DNA of 25,287 bases from Poronia punctata (taxonomy: Eukaryota > Ascomycota > Sordariomycetes > Xylariales > Xylariaceae): contig MU401826.1 of assembly GCA_022579005.1 (NCBI GenBank), positions 1-25,287 on the forward strand, read 5' to 3'. Position 1 is the first letter of the stretch; the number at the start of each line of letters is the position of its first letter. Below, piece by piece: positions 11,301 to 22,504 of this stretch. A program made the position numbers and the translations under genes. Below the pieces are notes generated by a model. The model saw only the letters and a program-made list of their open reading frames with translations. It was not told the origin of the DNA and searched no databases.

Positions 11301-12857
11301 GGAGGTTAAAACAAGAGATAACCCCGAGTACGATTCAGACGGACAAGACTCGGAGCAGCATGGAAGCTCTAGCGCAACCTTACTAGGAACCACCGAATCA
11401 CGGCAAGACTACGATCGTCGCCGGATAGCGGATCTAGGATCCAGCGGTATAATCGTGAACGACGTAAGCTCGATTAGCAATGCACCTGAAGTCTTTCACG
11501 TGTTCGACGATGACCTAAAGACAAAGACGGGGGGCAGAGCAGTTGCTCGGGATATTCTGACTGGCCAACCGGACCAGATAGACGACCTTTCCGGCGGCCC
11601 TACTAGGGTGACTGGACCACCCGGAGTGCCCAAAGCACCTCGAACCCCCTCAATATCCCGACCGCCACTAGATGGCCGGGTAGGGGAGCAACTCATAACG
11701 CCATTTTTCCAGTGGGATAATGGAAAAATAGGTAGAGACAGCGCAAGGGGTGATGCGATCGTCCGCCGGGTTCTCGATCAAGTCCACTATCGATTGGAGA
11801 AGAGCAGCGGGAAGCCAAGAATAGGTGGCCCGTTACAAAGCTGCACCTTGGAGGACTTGCGGCACGCCGACAGCCCGCTGTATGCCACGATCGGCCCTGG
11901 TTGTACCGACGAGGTCCTTCGCCATAGAAGCTCAACGGCCATGAGGCGCAAACTCCAACTATTCGAGTCCGCCAAGGCCCTCATCCAGATGTTCATACCC
12001 GTCAACTTCGAGCATGTGTCCACCCGGCGCATCTGGGGTGCTATTTTCAAAATGTGCCAGGTACCAAGCCTATGAAGTCCTGCCAGAAGGTATCGGTGAA
12101 ACTGGCTAACCCAAGACACGCCAGACTCTAGATGAGATTTTCAAGACCGACCTAGCCGGAACCGAGGATGTCTACGTCGTCCAAGATTACTACAAGCACG
12201 ACCCAGATCTGAGCGACTTTCTCGGGTTGAAAGAGCCGGAGGTGTCCATGCGAGAATGTACCGTTTGTCTAAGTGGATTCAAGAGGCTCGAAGATGGCAT
12301 TGCACATCTGAGTCATGTGCATTTCCCGTCGGGGGCCGACAAGGACACCCAGGGACTCTGCCTTAGGACACCTGGTCAAATCCGAATCGAGGCCCGCATT
12401 TACACGTACCTAACATTTCTGGAAGAATGCGTCGATAAACTGGAGATCCTAGAGAGAATCGCATATGAACTGCATTCTGGAAGTTTGAGGGGCAAGGACT
12501 CGGAAGAGACGAGGGGATACCCCGTGTTCGAGAGTCTGGTGAGAGTATTTGAGCACATTACCATCTTGCTCACGTTCTCGTGTGAGTTTATGGTGAAAGC
12601 GGAACACAACATGAGGAATGATGGCCGGAAAGCGATGAAAGGTGGGAAATACAGGGCTCAGCTCCGTAATTTGTTGGCGAAGACAGTGGATAAAGCTAGG
12701 AAGGACCTGGAACAAGCTAAAGTGGACATAATCCTAGCAAGCAAGACTGAGAGCCGTCCTGGTATCATGGCGATGGCTTCTATCGGACCCGAATTCATGG
12801 TTGCTGTTATATGCAACGGGCTCTTTCTTCGCCAACTCCAAGAGATACCAGATCCCA

Positions 12858-12894
<37 letters not shown>

Positions 12895-13777
12895 TACAGA
12901 AGAGCGGTGCGTGGACGTGAGTGAGCTTTACAAGGGGTATTCTAGCAGACTCCAGCTCCAGGTAAATCAGAGACCACAGAAGCGACTTCTCCCAGCCATA
13001 TATGCCCTCGAGGAGGAGCTGGATATCTTACTCCGGCTGAATCGCTGGCAGCAGAAGTTCTGCCACGATTTTCTACGAGTCCTGGACCCGACGTCATACA
13101 GGATCACCACCAAGAGTCGCGTATCCCACTTCCGTACCGAGAGCTACTATCTTCTCAAGACGGTACGACGCTTAGAAACACGACACAACGAGTACAGGGG
13201 CCTCCAGAGACGGGCGGAAAGGCTGCGAGACCAGCTGAAACAGAGCATAGAAATAGAGGAAGAAAGCCACGGGAAAGCTATAAGGGTGTTCACATTCGTC
13301 ACTCTTTTTTTCATGCCCCTGTAAGTACTTGTACCGAGCACCGTCTGCATGGTCCTACGGAATGCTAAATCGCGGTCCAGGTCGTTTGTCACAAGCTTCT
13401 TCGGCATGAATACGACCGATATCCGAGATACCGAGCATGACCAGAAATTATTTTGGGTCACGTCGGTGCCAACTACAGCGTTCGTGATCGGGGTCGCGTA
13501 CTTGTACGGCTACAAATGGGAAAGCTGGAGAGAATACCTAGACCAACGTCGCACGAGGAGGCACACTGAGAGCATTGCCCACCGCGGCGCTCGGGTTATG
13601 CGGTCCACCGCTGCCGGATTGTCCTTCCACAAAACCGCTTCTCGCGACGATATCGAGAGGGGAGGGGTACATAGGCGTGATACGGATTTGAGTTTCTCGT
13701 CTTACCGAACAGGGAAAGAGCACCGACGGAGACGTCTTCTTCCTTGGCCTCCGTCCAAGAAGGAAGCTATCAGTTGA
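8369..13777 (+). CDS. CorA-like (GMN) multidomain membrane protein, 8 exons
   Basis: Inferred exons are 8369-9026, 9119-9956, 10043-10082, 10150-10582, 10644-10798, 10861-12060, 12125-13320 and 13381-13777 (4917 nt, 1638 residues). Every junction keeps phase and has a GT-AG intron of 60-92 bp. The start follows an in-frame TAG and has A at -3; a Met ten codons in is possible. Residues 1 to about 490 are polar and low-complexity. About 497-655 is a soluble block (RWLHLQ, HPPRTL, IPQVWYLL) of the kind that precedes fungal CorA-like domains. About 673-765 looks ubiquitin-like (HYDLVLDTGEYLVPKKW). C1153/C1156/H1169/H1172-1174 form a C2H2-like motif. A Gly-Ala run lies at 1354-1365. Two helices at about 1495-1514 and 1530-1551 flank GMN at 1515-1517. 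GMN is the ion-selectivity signature of CorA Mg2+ channels; transport here is inferred, not shown. Physiological role unknown. Confidence 0.85.
11126..11200 (+). other. Possible optional 75-bp intron inside exon 6
   Basis: A perfect GTAAGT donor at 11126 and a TTGACAG acceptor ending at 11200 bound 75 bp. The length is a multiple of three and there is no in-frame stop, so both retention and removal keep the reading frame. The segment lies just after the ubiquitin-like part. The branch site (GATAACC) is weaker than in the other introns. I kept it as coding in the main model. Confidence 0.35.
12859..12894 (+). repeat. (GGGCGC)6 hexanucleotide repeat in coding exon 7
   Basis: Six perfect hexamers encode an alternating Gly-Ala run (residues about 1354-1365) between the zinc-finger-like region and the predicted coiled segment before the membrane helices. 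Hexamer slippage changes length without breaking the frame, so this is a likely length-polymorphic site. Confidence 0.95.
13321..13380 (+). other. 60-bp intron splitting the first membrane helix
   Basis: Donor GTAAGT at 13321, branch-like GCTAAAT and acceptor CCAG ending at 13380. Joining 13320 to 13381 completes a Leu codon and makes the hydrophobic run FFMPLSFVTSFFGMN continuous. This is strong proof that the two flanking reading frames belong to one gene and places GMN in the last exon. Confidence 0.93.
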
Positions 13778-15698
13778 GCGCGGGAGGCTGGCTCCGATAC
13801 ACTTTCCTTTCAACCCTCTGTCCTATTCCAAACATGGCTTCCTTTCGCTACTAATTAATATGCCATGCGACAACTTCCGCGGCAATGAAGCGCAGTCCCG
13901 GTAGGAAGGGGGACCGGCAAAGGTAAAACGACTTCCCACCCTTAGTCCCTTTCTCGAGGCCTGTTTCAACATTTTACCTTCCCTCCTAGTTGTCACGGAT
14001 TGCAATCCTTTTCATATATGTACTACAGACGACATTTGCCGATTGGCCATTCAGTATGAACCCGTGGCATATTTACGTCTTCGCCAGCTATTCCGATAAC
14101 TGTTCGTTTCTTCCTATCCGGAACATTGCACATCCCCTTTCTGTCCCTTGCGCAGCTACAGTGTCCTAGACAGTCTCCCGACCCACCCATCCCCCCAAAG
14201 ACCCCCCGGGCCTTCATCCCACGCCGGATATCCGCCCATGGCTAGAACTGGGAGCAAAGTGGTGCCGCGACCATCCGGAACCTGGTACATCCATAGTTTA
14301 TCGATGGCGCGCGTCGCTGGACGGTCAGGCAGCCTTTGTCGCCATTGTTATCGCCTACAGGAGCAAAACGCATGTCTCCGGTCTCCGGCTACTTTTCTCC
14401 GTTTCTCGCGATAATACGCTACAAGTGAGAGAGGGGCCGAAGTGGCTCATGCAGCGGGTATTCATCGCTTATACGGCAGCTGGCACAGGATAGGGAAGAA
14501 AGCCGGTGTAAAATTGGGAAAGGAAACGGATTGTTGGACAACGGCTCTGAAATAGAGAAAGGGGGGAAGAAAAGAATATGGGAGGTTCGTTGTACGGCTT
14601 CGGAATGATGCAGAAAACTCCAAAGTCATGCATGCGCGTTATGGGTATAAAATTTGTACAGTGGCTAGTTACCAACCCTTTCGGTGCCCCCATTTTGTCT
14701 ACTTGAAAAGTGACGTACTGGGAGATGGGAGCAACTGTATACAGGTTGAGTTTAACTGTTTTGCGTACTATTCAAGTGAGCGTTGTTTTTATACGGCCGG
14801 GATTGGTTGAGAATAGCGTTGGACGGTCTATACCGAATTTACTACATAGATGTACATAGACACACACGTACAAATCTCCGAGTTGCTTCTAAGTTGCCTT
14901 TGTTTCTGTCCCGATGAAATTTGCTCCCTTATACAGTACACAATCATTAAGCATGTTAATATACAGGGGTTTTCTTTTCCAATCCATCGCATTGAGTCAT
15001 CGCACAATAGCGCAACAATACTATAATAGCTCGGGGACTTACTTGACTGCTGGTTTTAACCTGTATACTAGAGTTACAAATTGAAAGTCTTGCGAGCGAG
15101 CATATCGCTCCGTTCTATTATTATTTCATGATGAAAACCACCGTGTTCCGCCTGACCCGTTTCTTGCTCATTCTCGGAAAAGAAGAGAAGCCGTGGTGAT
15201 CATCTGGCCAGCAGCGAATGAGCACCTGTTCTCTCTCTTTTCGGGTTGTACCACGTCTCTGCGGTCCGAAACCGCAAGCTGAGCTGTGTCAGGTTTCATG
15301 GACCTGTCTGTCTGTCTCTCCACCTGCTACGTACCTAGCTTAGGTTGGACAAGGAAAGCAACCAAGCGATCAACCAACGCCGAACTTGTTAACCCGCGAA
15401 CCGCCAGTCTCCGAGCCAAGTCAACGCTGTCGGGAAAAATAACAAAAAAAAGCAAACAAGAGCAAGGAACAAGAAGCCTCCCCGACCTGTTATATGAAGA
15501 CTCGTGTTCTTCTGGATTCACGTCCTCCGGATTCACGTCCTCCGTGAGCTGTCATAGTCGAATACAAGGCTGATTGGGGGATGAATGCCCCCAAGATGAT
15601 TATGGGATTATATTATCCCCTGTAGTACTAGCGAGGGTTTGGGGTTGATAGGCACAGAGCTCGAAACTCAGCCAAGAGCAAGGGATCGCTCACGAGGG
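13778..15698. other. Convergent intergenic region
   Basis: About 1.9 kb between the 3' ends of the CorA-like gene (+) and Raptor (-). It should hold both 3' untranslated regions. I see no gene I can support: open frames at 14148-14414 (+) and 15286-15573 (+/-) are short, low-complexity, start on non-ATG codons or lack domain character. Base composition is ordinary, unlike the AT-rich flanks, and the region shows no transposon ends. A 15-bp tandem duplication is listed separately. Confidence 0.6.
15514..15543. repeat. 15-bp perfect tandem duplication
   Basis: GGATTCACGTCCTCC occurs twice head to tail. It lies about 160 bases beyond the Raptor stop codon, probably within its 3' untranslated region. 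Confidence 0.9.
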
Positions 15699-18600
15699 CT
15701 AAATGGCATTCAGAAATGTCTCGGGCTTTTCGCTGGCGCAGGTGAAGAGATTAACATGGTAATCATCTCGAGCGGCGCACCCGAGAATCATTCTGTGCGG
15801 GTGGAAAGCGGTAGTGGCGATGGGACCACTGCGGCTCTGTTGAAGAAAGCTCGAGTACGGCTCCATGCGCGAGAGCTCACGGCCTTCAAAGTTAAAGACC
15901 TTGACCATATGAGCAGATGTACCGCTAACGACATGTCAGTAAAGAGCTTCCAAAGTTTGCCGACATCTCTCTCCCCGAATAATATGAACAATAGACCGAG
16001 AGGGGTGAGTACATAGTACTTACACGGAAAAGACGGGCAGATGTTCATGCGTGCTCGCCGTTCGCAATGTATCGCGCGAGGCCACGATGACACGAAGAGG
16101 TGCATCCATCCGGATGTCCCACAGCTTGACTTTCCCGTTGCGACTGGCCGAAAGGAGCTCCCGCTGGCCTCCTCGCTGCATGTGCACACTTCGTATCCAC
16201 TGTCTGTCCGATTCGTCCTTCCATTTCTTGACCATGGACTCCTGGGGCCGCAGACGAGTGTCGAATACCCTGACGGCGCCATCGCCAAACCCAGCCACGA
16301 AAAGGTTGCCAGTCATTTGATCCGATGTCAGCGAAGTGACACACGAGCCGGAACGCGCGGGTATGTCCGTCACACACGTCTCAGACGCGGCCGCCCACAC
16401 TCGTATGACGCGGACATCCCCCGCCACCAGAACCCTGCCGGTAACCTGTTGCCAGTCGAAAACCATGCCCGAGTTGACGTTACTAGGGACCATGTGGGTC
16501 AACGCTCTCCAGGCCGAAGCCAGCTCTATCGTATTGGCAGAATCATAGTTTCGGTAGATTCTCAGCACCCCGTCGGACGATCCCGTCATAAGGAAGGCCG
16601 TGTCATCTTCGTTTATAAACTTCATGTCACTAATCTTCGATCCTTCCGGATTGCCGTTGGAGAAGCGATGGAGCCTGTTTTGCTTCTTCCAGTCCCATAG
16701 ATGAACCGTGTTCCCGTCGTCGGCTACCGCAAGGTGGTCTTCGAATTGGTGGAACGTCATCTTGGTCGGTTGCGCGCCGTTGTTCATGATACAGAGCTGG
16801 TTATTCCATCTGTGGCTTCCGGCATACTGTTTCTGCGGTTGCGTCTCCCTCAAGATAGTTTCGTTGCGAGATCGCCTCCATAAGCGCTCGTTATACTCGG
16901 TACTTCCCGGTTCTTCCGCCTCGCTCGGTTTCATCTGGGGCTCCCGGAAATACTCGATAGACCAGTCCAAAAACGTGCTACGCAAAGGAAGCGAAGGCTC
17001 TTCCTGCAGGTTGCGGGGTTTGAACTTGCCCGAGACCGGCTCTTCCGCTACATGATAGTGGGCCGGGACGTATGCTTGGTCGGTTTGCTCTGGCGGGGCC
17101 TTCCATTCGGCTGGGTACCGCAGCTTCTGAGCCAGGTTCCGGTTTAGCTCGGGGGGCGCCTGCGTACTTGAACCGGCTAGCTTGTCATCGCCACCCCAGA
17201 TGGCGGGGAACTGCAGTAACAAACTAGCAGTCCGTTTAAGCAACCCAGGAGGTGCCTCATTTTCTGCGTTGTATGTGTTGTACGGAGCTGTTGCGCCAGC
17301 AACACTGCTTCGCGAGGCTGATGTTTGCTTCTTGTGGCCTCTAGCCCTGCGAGCCCTCTTGTGGATCTCGTCGGCGAGGACCTGTGCCTGGGGCCCCACA
17401 GGAGAAGCCAGCAGTGCATGATGAACGTAATCTACTATCGTCGTCGCGTCTCGCTGGACTTCCGGGTGGGGATCGACGTTCAAGATGAGGATGTGCTTCC
17501 AGCAGGCGGCGAATACCGTGTTGAATGAGACACCCTGGGCCGAGGCTTTGAGTGAGCCGTCCGGGTCCCGGTTCTCGGGACGGGAATAGTGGAGGCCCAT
17601 CTTGTGATCCATGTCGTTGTCTGCAGGCGGGAACTTGATGTACTCCATCTCTTCCAACAGTTGCTCGAGCGCGGCCACAGTGAACTTGTTCTCGTAACGA
17701 AGTACGAATTTGGACAAGAAAACAAGCAGCTCCTTTCGGACAACCGGGCTTCCGTCGTTCACCATTTCAATTAACGTCCATGCAATGGATTCCTCGATAC
17801 GGGCCACCTCATCCGTCAAATCCGGAATGCCCAGGAATGTCATCATGGCGTGTACGACGGCAGCTCTGACCTCGGGACATGTATCCTTGGTAAGAGCAGA
17901 CAGCTTCGTTGGCGCGTTTTCTCTGATGCCTCGCCACTTCGCCTCGGGAAGATCGAGCCACAGTTGGCTAATGCACAAGCAGGCCCATTGCCGAAGCAAG
18001 ACATTCTCGTCGTTGTTGAGATGGGCGAGGCAATACGACATAACGTCAGTCTGGTTACAAACGACTTGGCCTGGCTTGTACCCCTTGCAAACTATTGCAA
18101 GCACAAAGGCGCACATCGCCTTATGCTCGTCGACGTTGGCTACCGGAAGGACTTCAGAAGGCTTGAGTATGGTGGCAAAGTAGTTATAACTGCTGTCTTT
18201 GATCAAGTCCGGTTGGCAGGAAACATCGACGGCGAGGACCCGCGTCCAGATGAAGACCATGACCGGTTTCAGTTCCGGCGCAGCCGACTGCAAGAGTTTC
18301 AATACATAGGGAAATATGCCAATGCTCAGCGCAAGCTGGACGGCCCAGGGGCCTAAGTCCAAAAACCTTCCGAGAAGAATGAGCGCGCGGACTCGATGTT
18401 GTTGACTAAGTAATACCTGAAGTAGGACCGGAAGTTGGTCGGGGGGTTTCTGCAAGAGGGCGTCTCCCCGGCCCAGGTAGACTTCGAATGCGGTAAGCTG
18501 CTCGGCGAAGAAAGTCGAGTTCTGGTACTCGTACTCATTGTCGGGGTCCTTCTTCTCCAACATCGGCAACTGGGCTAGTGCCAAATCGACCGCCAGATCC

Positions 18601-20299
18601 CAGCTTTGCCAGAGAGGGTGCTGATGCGTGTCTGGGAGCTCGGGATACGACTGTGGGTGACACCCATACACCATCATGATCCTCTGTGCAAGAATGAAAT
18701 TACGAAAGAGAGCAGCCACCATGAGATCCTGCCTAAAGAACTTTCGGAAGAGTTGTCTTGGCAAAGACGTCCAAGCAATTGTATCGGTAATGGCAGTAAA
18801 AATCCAGTTCAGCTCTCCGAGGGGGGTTCTACGTTCCTGCAACCGCCCTGGGAGCTTCTTGGCCCGCTCTGGCGTCACGTTGGTCTTGAGAGGATTCTGC
18901 AATACGAAAAACCACAATGCCATTTCTATTGGCGTTGTGAGGCAGGCCGTGAACAGGTCGGCGGGTAACTGTGGGTTGGTCGGCAGGTTCTCCTTGACGG
19001 CGCAGGCTGCCAAATGGAGATATGAATCGAATTTCACCTTTTCATAGCCCGGGTCTGCCGCTGCGGTAGCTTCTTCCTCTTCTTGGTGCTTCTCCACAAA
19101 GCGGTGGTAGTTGTTGAGGATATTCCCCGCTTCCGAGCAATCCCAGACAAACACCGTCGGAGACTGTAACCAATGCTGAAGATCGTAAAGTGATATAGGA
19201 ATATACTGGGTATAGTTCTTGTTAAAAACCCATATCTCCCCGGACGCTGTTGGTTTGGGGACGCCGTGGCCATTATAGTGTAGCAAAACCCGCTCATCTT
19301 TAGCATTTCTTCGAAGAGACATGCAAAACTTTTTGGTTTCTTCCACAGAGGGGTCCAGGTACTGCTTGTATCTGGTGCGGACCGAGATGTTCTCATATTG
19401 CGCTTGTAGGGATTTACCGATGCTCTCCAAGGCTTTAGTTGCAGGCGGCACGAAAGGGTCTTGCCAAGCTTCGAGTTTAGCGCCAGGGTTGGTTTTCAAC
19501 TGGTCAGGGGGTTCGACTCCGATGTTGAGACACACAGCGAGGGCAGCCGAGACGGTCTTTAACCGGTCTCTCATGCGCCAGTCCTCGATTTCGTACTTCA
19601 GTGTCTTAGGCTGCGCAGTCGTTTCGTGCCGTTTGTCGGTAAAATACATGTACCAGTTCTACGGCGGTTAGCGGTAGAAGATGCGTTGCGGCGGCACAAA
19701 CGGTGTCTGCACGAAGGAAAAGGAAATAAGGGGGAAACAAGGGCTATAAAGAGCGGCGTGCCGCTGGGCATCCTGGCATTATTTATTTTCTTTCCACGCG
19801 GTCGAGATCGGAGCGACACGAACCACACCCGGGTCAAAAACAGAACCGGGCATAGCGTTGGTCGCATGGGCCCCATGGACCGCTGCTTCATAATGCCGCA
19901 TATGATGATGGTTTTAAGCACACTTACATTGGCCAGTTGTGATATAATATCTTCAGATTGGTAATGGTCCTCAAATCCGTGACGCGCGCCCCACTCATGA
20001 ACTTCGTCCTCGGCAGGCTCCTGGGCGTTTTGTCGTACGACATAATCACTCTTAGATCGTAACAAGGGCGGCTTCGGGCGTTGCATGCGGGCATCGTTGC
20101 CATTCTCGCTGGTAGTTATGATGGACAGTTTCTTCTGGCTCGAGGGACAGTCTAACGGTCTACGATCGAGGTCACCGCCATCCCTTGAGCTGGTTGGTCG
20201 ACCGGTCGTTTGTTCCGTCTCCCGCTTTTTCGGCGCCTGGGTGGGATTAGAATCGTCAACTGCGGATAACATGCTATCGACACCCAAACGCGAGGGCAT
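15699..20299 (-). CDS. KOG1: Raptor homologue, TORC1 scaffold (Kog1/Mip1)
   Basis: Inferred exons, in transcript order, are 20299-19928, 19658-16024 and 15924-15699 (4233 nt, 1410 residues; human Raptor is about 1335). Introns are 269 bp (19927-19659) and 99 bp (16023-15925), each with a GTAAGT donor. The start ATG is the first Met after an in-frame TGA and has A at -3. Residues 1-124 are a polar fungal extension. About 155-307 is the Raptor N-terminal conserved, caspase-like domain, with HYNGHG at 251-256 and the WDCSEAG cysteine at 298. About 530-880 is helical HEAT-type repeat. About 880-1080 is a variable linker. About 1085-1405 is a WD40 propeller (HLWDWKK, KLWDIR, AFHPHR). Raptor recruits substrates to TOR kinase in TORC1, linking nutrient state to growth. 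The gene appears intact. Gene symbol follows the yeast name. Confidence 0.96.
15925..16023 (-). other. 99-bp intron before the last Raptor exon
   Basis: The long frame ends at a TAA (16022-16020) that is part of the GTAAGT donor, so that stop is intronic. Splicing to an acceptor TTAG at 15925, with ACTGAC as branch site, completes a Val codon and continues FSVGTSAHMVKVF, the expected last WD40 blade of Raptor. Confidence 0.93.
19659..19927 (-). other. 269-bp intron near the Raptor N-terminus
   Basis: GTAAGT donor at 19927, GCTAACC branch site and GTAG acceptor at 19659. Both junctions fall between codons and join ...SQLAN to NWYMYFTDKRHE, the conserved entry to the Raptor N-terminal domain. 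It is markedly longer than the other introns in the window. Apparent open frames through it are stop-free by chance. Confidence 0.9.
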
Positions 20300-20834
20300 C
20301 GTATTACCGGCCAGGGCAAGGCCGAGGCTGTTGCGTGTCGCTCACGAAATCCAATCGGCTCGAGGGGCGCGTGACGGTAAGCTCACTCGCGTCCTTGGCG
20401 GCTCGGAGGGGAGATAAATTAGCTAGTCCAGCTGCTAAAGACGAATTAGTCAGCACCAGATATTGGGTTGGTTGTTGCTCCTGGGGGGTATATGGGGTCT
20501 GGCGGAAATGGTGCTGTGACGGGAAGCCACTCCGCATGCAAAACACAGTACAGTACCTTACGACAACACAACTACTCGTATGCGCAATGACTTTTACGTC
20601 GTACCCCTCTCACCTGCATTAATCCGCCGCCGTCTCTATTTTAATCGTATAAGAGGGAAGCTCTCTTCTCCAAACTTGTAAGGGCACCTGTTTAGGCAAT
20701 CAAAAGGTAACTACCTACTTGTACACACATGCAGCAAGGAGGAATGCGACAAGTTGTTAAACCCCCCCCTCGCCGCCTAAACCCGGGAGCTGTCAATTCC
20801 CCTAGTTTGCCAAGTCTTTTAGCACGCACCTAAA
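20300..20834 (-). promoter_or_regulatory. 5' flank of Raptor
   Basis: About 530 bp of ordinary composition upstream of the Raptor start, ending abruptly at AT-rich repeat DNA, so promoter and 5' leader must fit here or reach into the repeat. An 80-codon frame on the same strand (20546-20304) ends four bases before the Raptor ATG and would be an upstream ORF if the leader is that long. I find no motif I can name with confidence. Confidence 0.45.
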
Positions 20835-21645
20835 AGTAGGTTAGTATTAAAACTAATAAGTAATAAGTTAAATATAATTAATATAATATATATATAGTAA
20901 AAAGAATATAGCTAAAGTAAAGACTACTATAAAAAAGGTTTTTTTATAAAAGTCTTTTTTTATTTATTTAATATAAAAGAAATTATAGTAAAAAAGAAAA
21001 TTATATATTTAGTTATATTGCTAAGTTTTAATAATTAAAAGTTTTATTTGCTTTTTATTTTTATTAAAACATTATAAATATTATTATTTAATTATTATAA
21101 TATTAGTTAAAAGATTATACTTATTTATTTAAAGGATTTTTATACTAAAAATAAAAGGTTTAAGTTATAAGCTATTACTTTTAAATTATAAAAACATATT
21201 AATTTTTTTAAAAGAAATATAGTTTAATTTTAGCAAATTTAATAAAAGGCTAATAATTATAACTATATAAAAAAGTTATAATAAGTTTAATATAGCTAGA
21301 ACTAAGGTTATTATAAATAATAATAAACTATTTAATATTAATACTTTTTATATAAAGTATTATATGTTTATAATAAACATAAAAAATAAATACTTTAATA
21401 AAATTAAAATATATAGTAATACTAATAAAAGACTTTATATTTTTAATATAAATAAATAAAGATTTATAGCTTAAGTAAAACTATAGTTATAAAGTTTTAT
21501 TAATTTAATATAATAAGTGTTTATTTATAAAACCTACTTATTAAGCTATTTATATAAAAATTATAAGTTAGCTAAAGCTATACTAACTAATACTTAAAGC
21601 TTAGCTAGTTATACCTTTAGTACGCTTTATATGATAAGATAAAAA
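20835..21645. repeat. Degraded repeat, copy A (right flank)
   Basis: The AT-rich block begins sharply near 20835. From there at least 500 bp can be aligned by eye with the sequence starting near 22505. Shared landmarks include ACTACTATAAAAAA (20923 and 22584), TATTTATTTAATATA (20961 and 22626) and TTTTAATAATTAAAAG (about 21026 and 22721). The spacing is constant at about 1.66-1.70 kb, in the same orientation. The end near 21645 is where the similarity can no longer be followed and is approximate. It keeps more GA/TC dinucleotides than copy B, so it is less mutated. Element type unknown. Confidence 0.6.
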
Positions 21646-22504
21646 TAAATTGATTAACTAGAGAGAAGAGTTGGTTTAGTGTACAGTACTAGCTATTATA
21701 TAGCTAGGTTGCTTTTATAGCTTTTTTTTATATAAAGAATGATGTTATATAATAAATGTTATATAATAGTAAAGGTATAAGATTATATTATATAAATAAG
21801 ATGTAGTATTTTAATACCCTCTTTTTTTTAAAAGTAATAAAAACGTTTTTGTTTTTCTTTTTCTTTTTAGTTAGCTTAATTAAAATATTGATTAGATTTA
21901 GTATAGTATTTAGGCAATTTATAATATAAGGACAAAGTATTTAGGTTGTTTTAATATTCCTTTTTTTTTATATTTTTTTTTATATTTTAAGCTAAAAGCA
22001 TATTTTTGTCGGATTTAAAATTTAAAAAAGTAACTAGTAAAACGTTTTTTGTTTTATTGTTTATAATAATAATAATTTGTTTTTAAAGTGCTTTAATAAT
22101 ATTTGCTTATTAACAAACTTGTTGCTAAAGTATTTAGATTTAATTAGCTATTTTTTAATGCTAATTGTTGTACTGTTTAAGTTGCGGATTTGCTTTTATT
22201 GCTTAGGTTATAATATTTATTAGATTTTTTGTTTTTGTGTTTTATTGCTATTAAAAGGTTTTTTTAATTATATTATTTTAATTTGCCTTTGTATAGCTAG
22301 ATGCTTAAAAAGCTTTCTTTATAATTTTAGCTATGCGTTTTTTAATTAAACTGCTAATAAAGGCTTGTTAAATGCTTATTTATACCTGGACTTTTGTAAT
22401 CTTATATATGCGTGCTTTAAAGTTAAAAAAGAAGCAAGCAATATTTAGTATAACGTTAAATAGTTATATTACGACCTTTTTAATATTGTTTTTTATTATA
22501 GTTT
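21646..22504. other. AT-rich spacer between repeat copies
   Basis: AT-rich but visibly less degraded than its surroundings, with intact words such as AGAGAGAAGAGTTGG and GTACAGTACTAGC near 21660-21695 and a short direct repeat ATGTTATATAATA at about 21740-21770. No open frame. It could be the interior of an element bounded by copies A and B, or unrelated DNA. Confidence 0.4.

Noticed and set aside
14148..14414. Plus-strand 88-codon frame in the intergenic region
   Set aside because: Non-ATG start, low-complexity peptide, no motif and no splice partner that I can see.
15286..15573. Overlapping plus and minus frames around the 15-bp duplication
   Set aside because: Non-ATG start on the plus strand, S/T-rich with no domain, and no evidence that either strand is the coding one.
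16020..16022. TAA as the Raptor C-terminus
   Set aside because: The TAA is inside a GTAAGT donor; the next exon supplies the last WD40 blade and its own TAG at 15699-15701.
19647..19649. ATG at 19649 as the Raptor start
   Set aside because: The frame is open upstream to a good acceptor, and exon 20299-19928 gives a typical fungal Raptor N-terminus.
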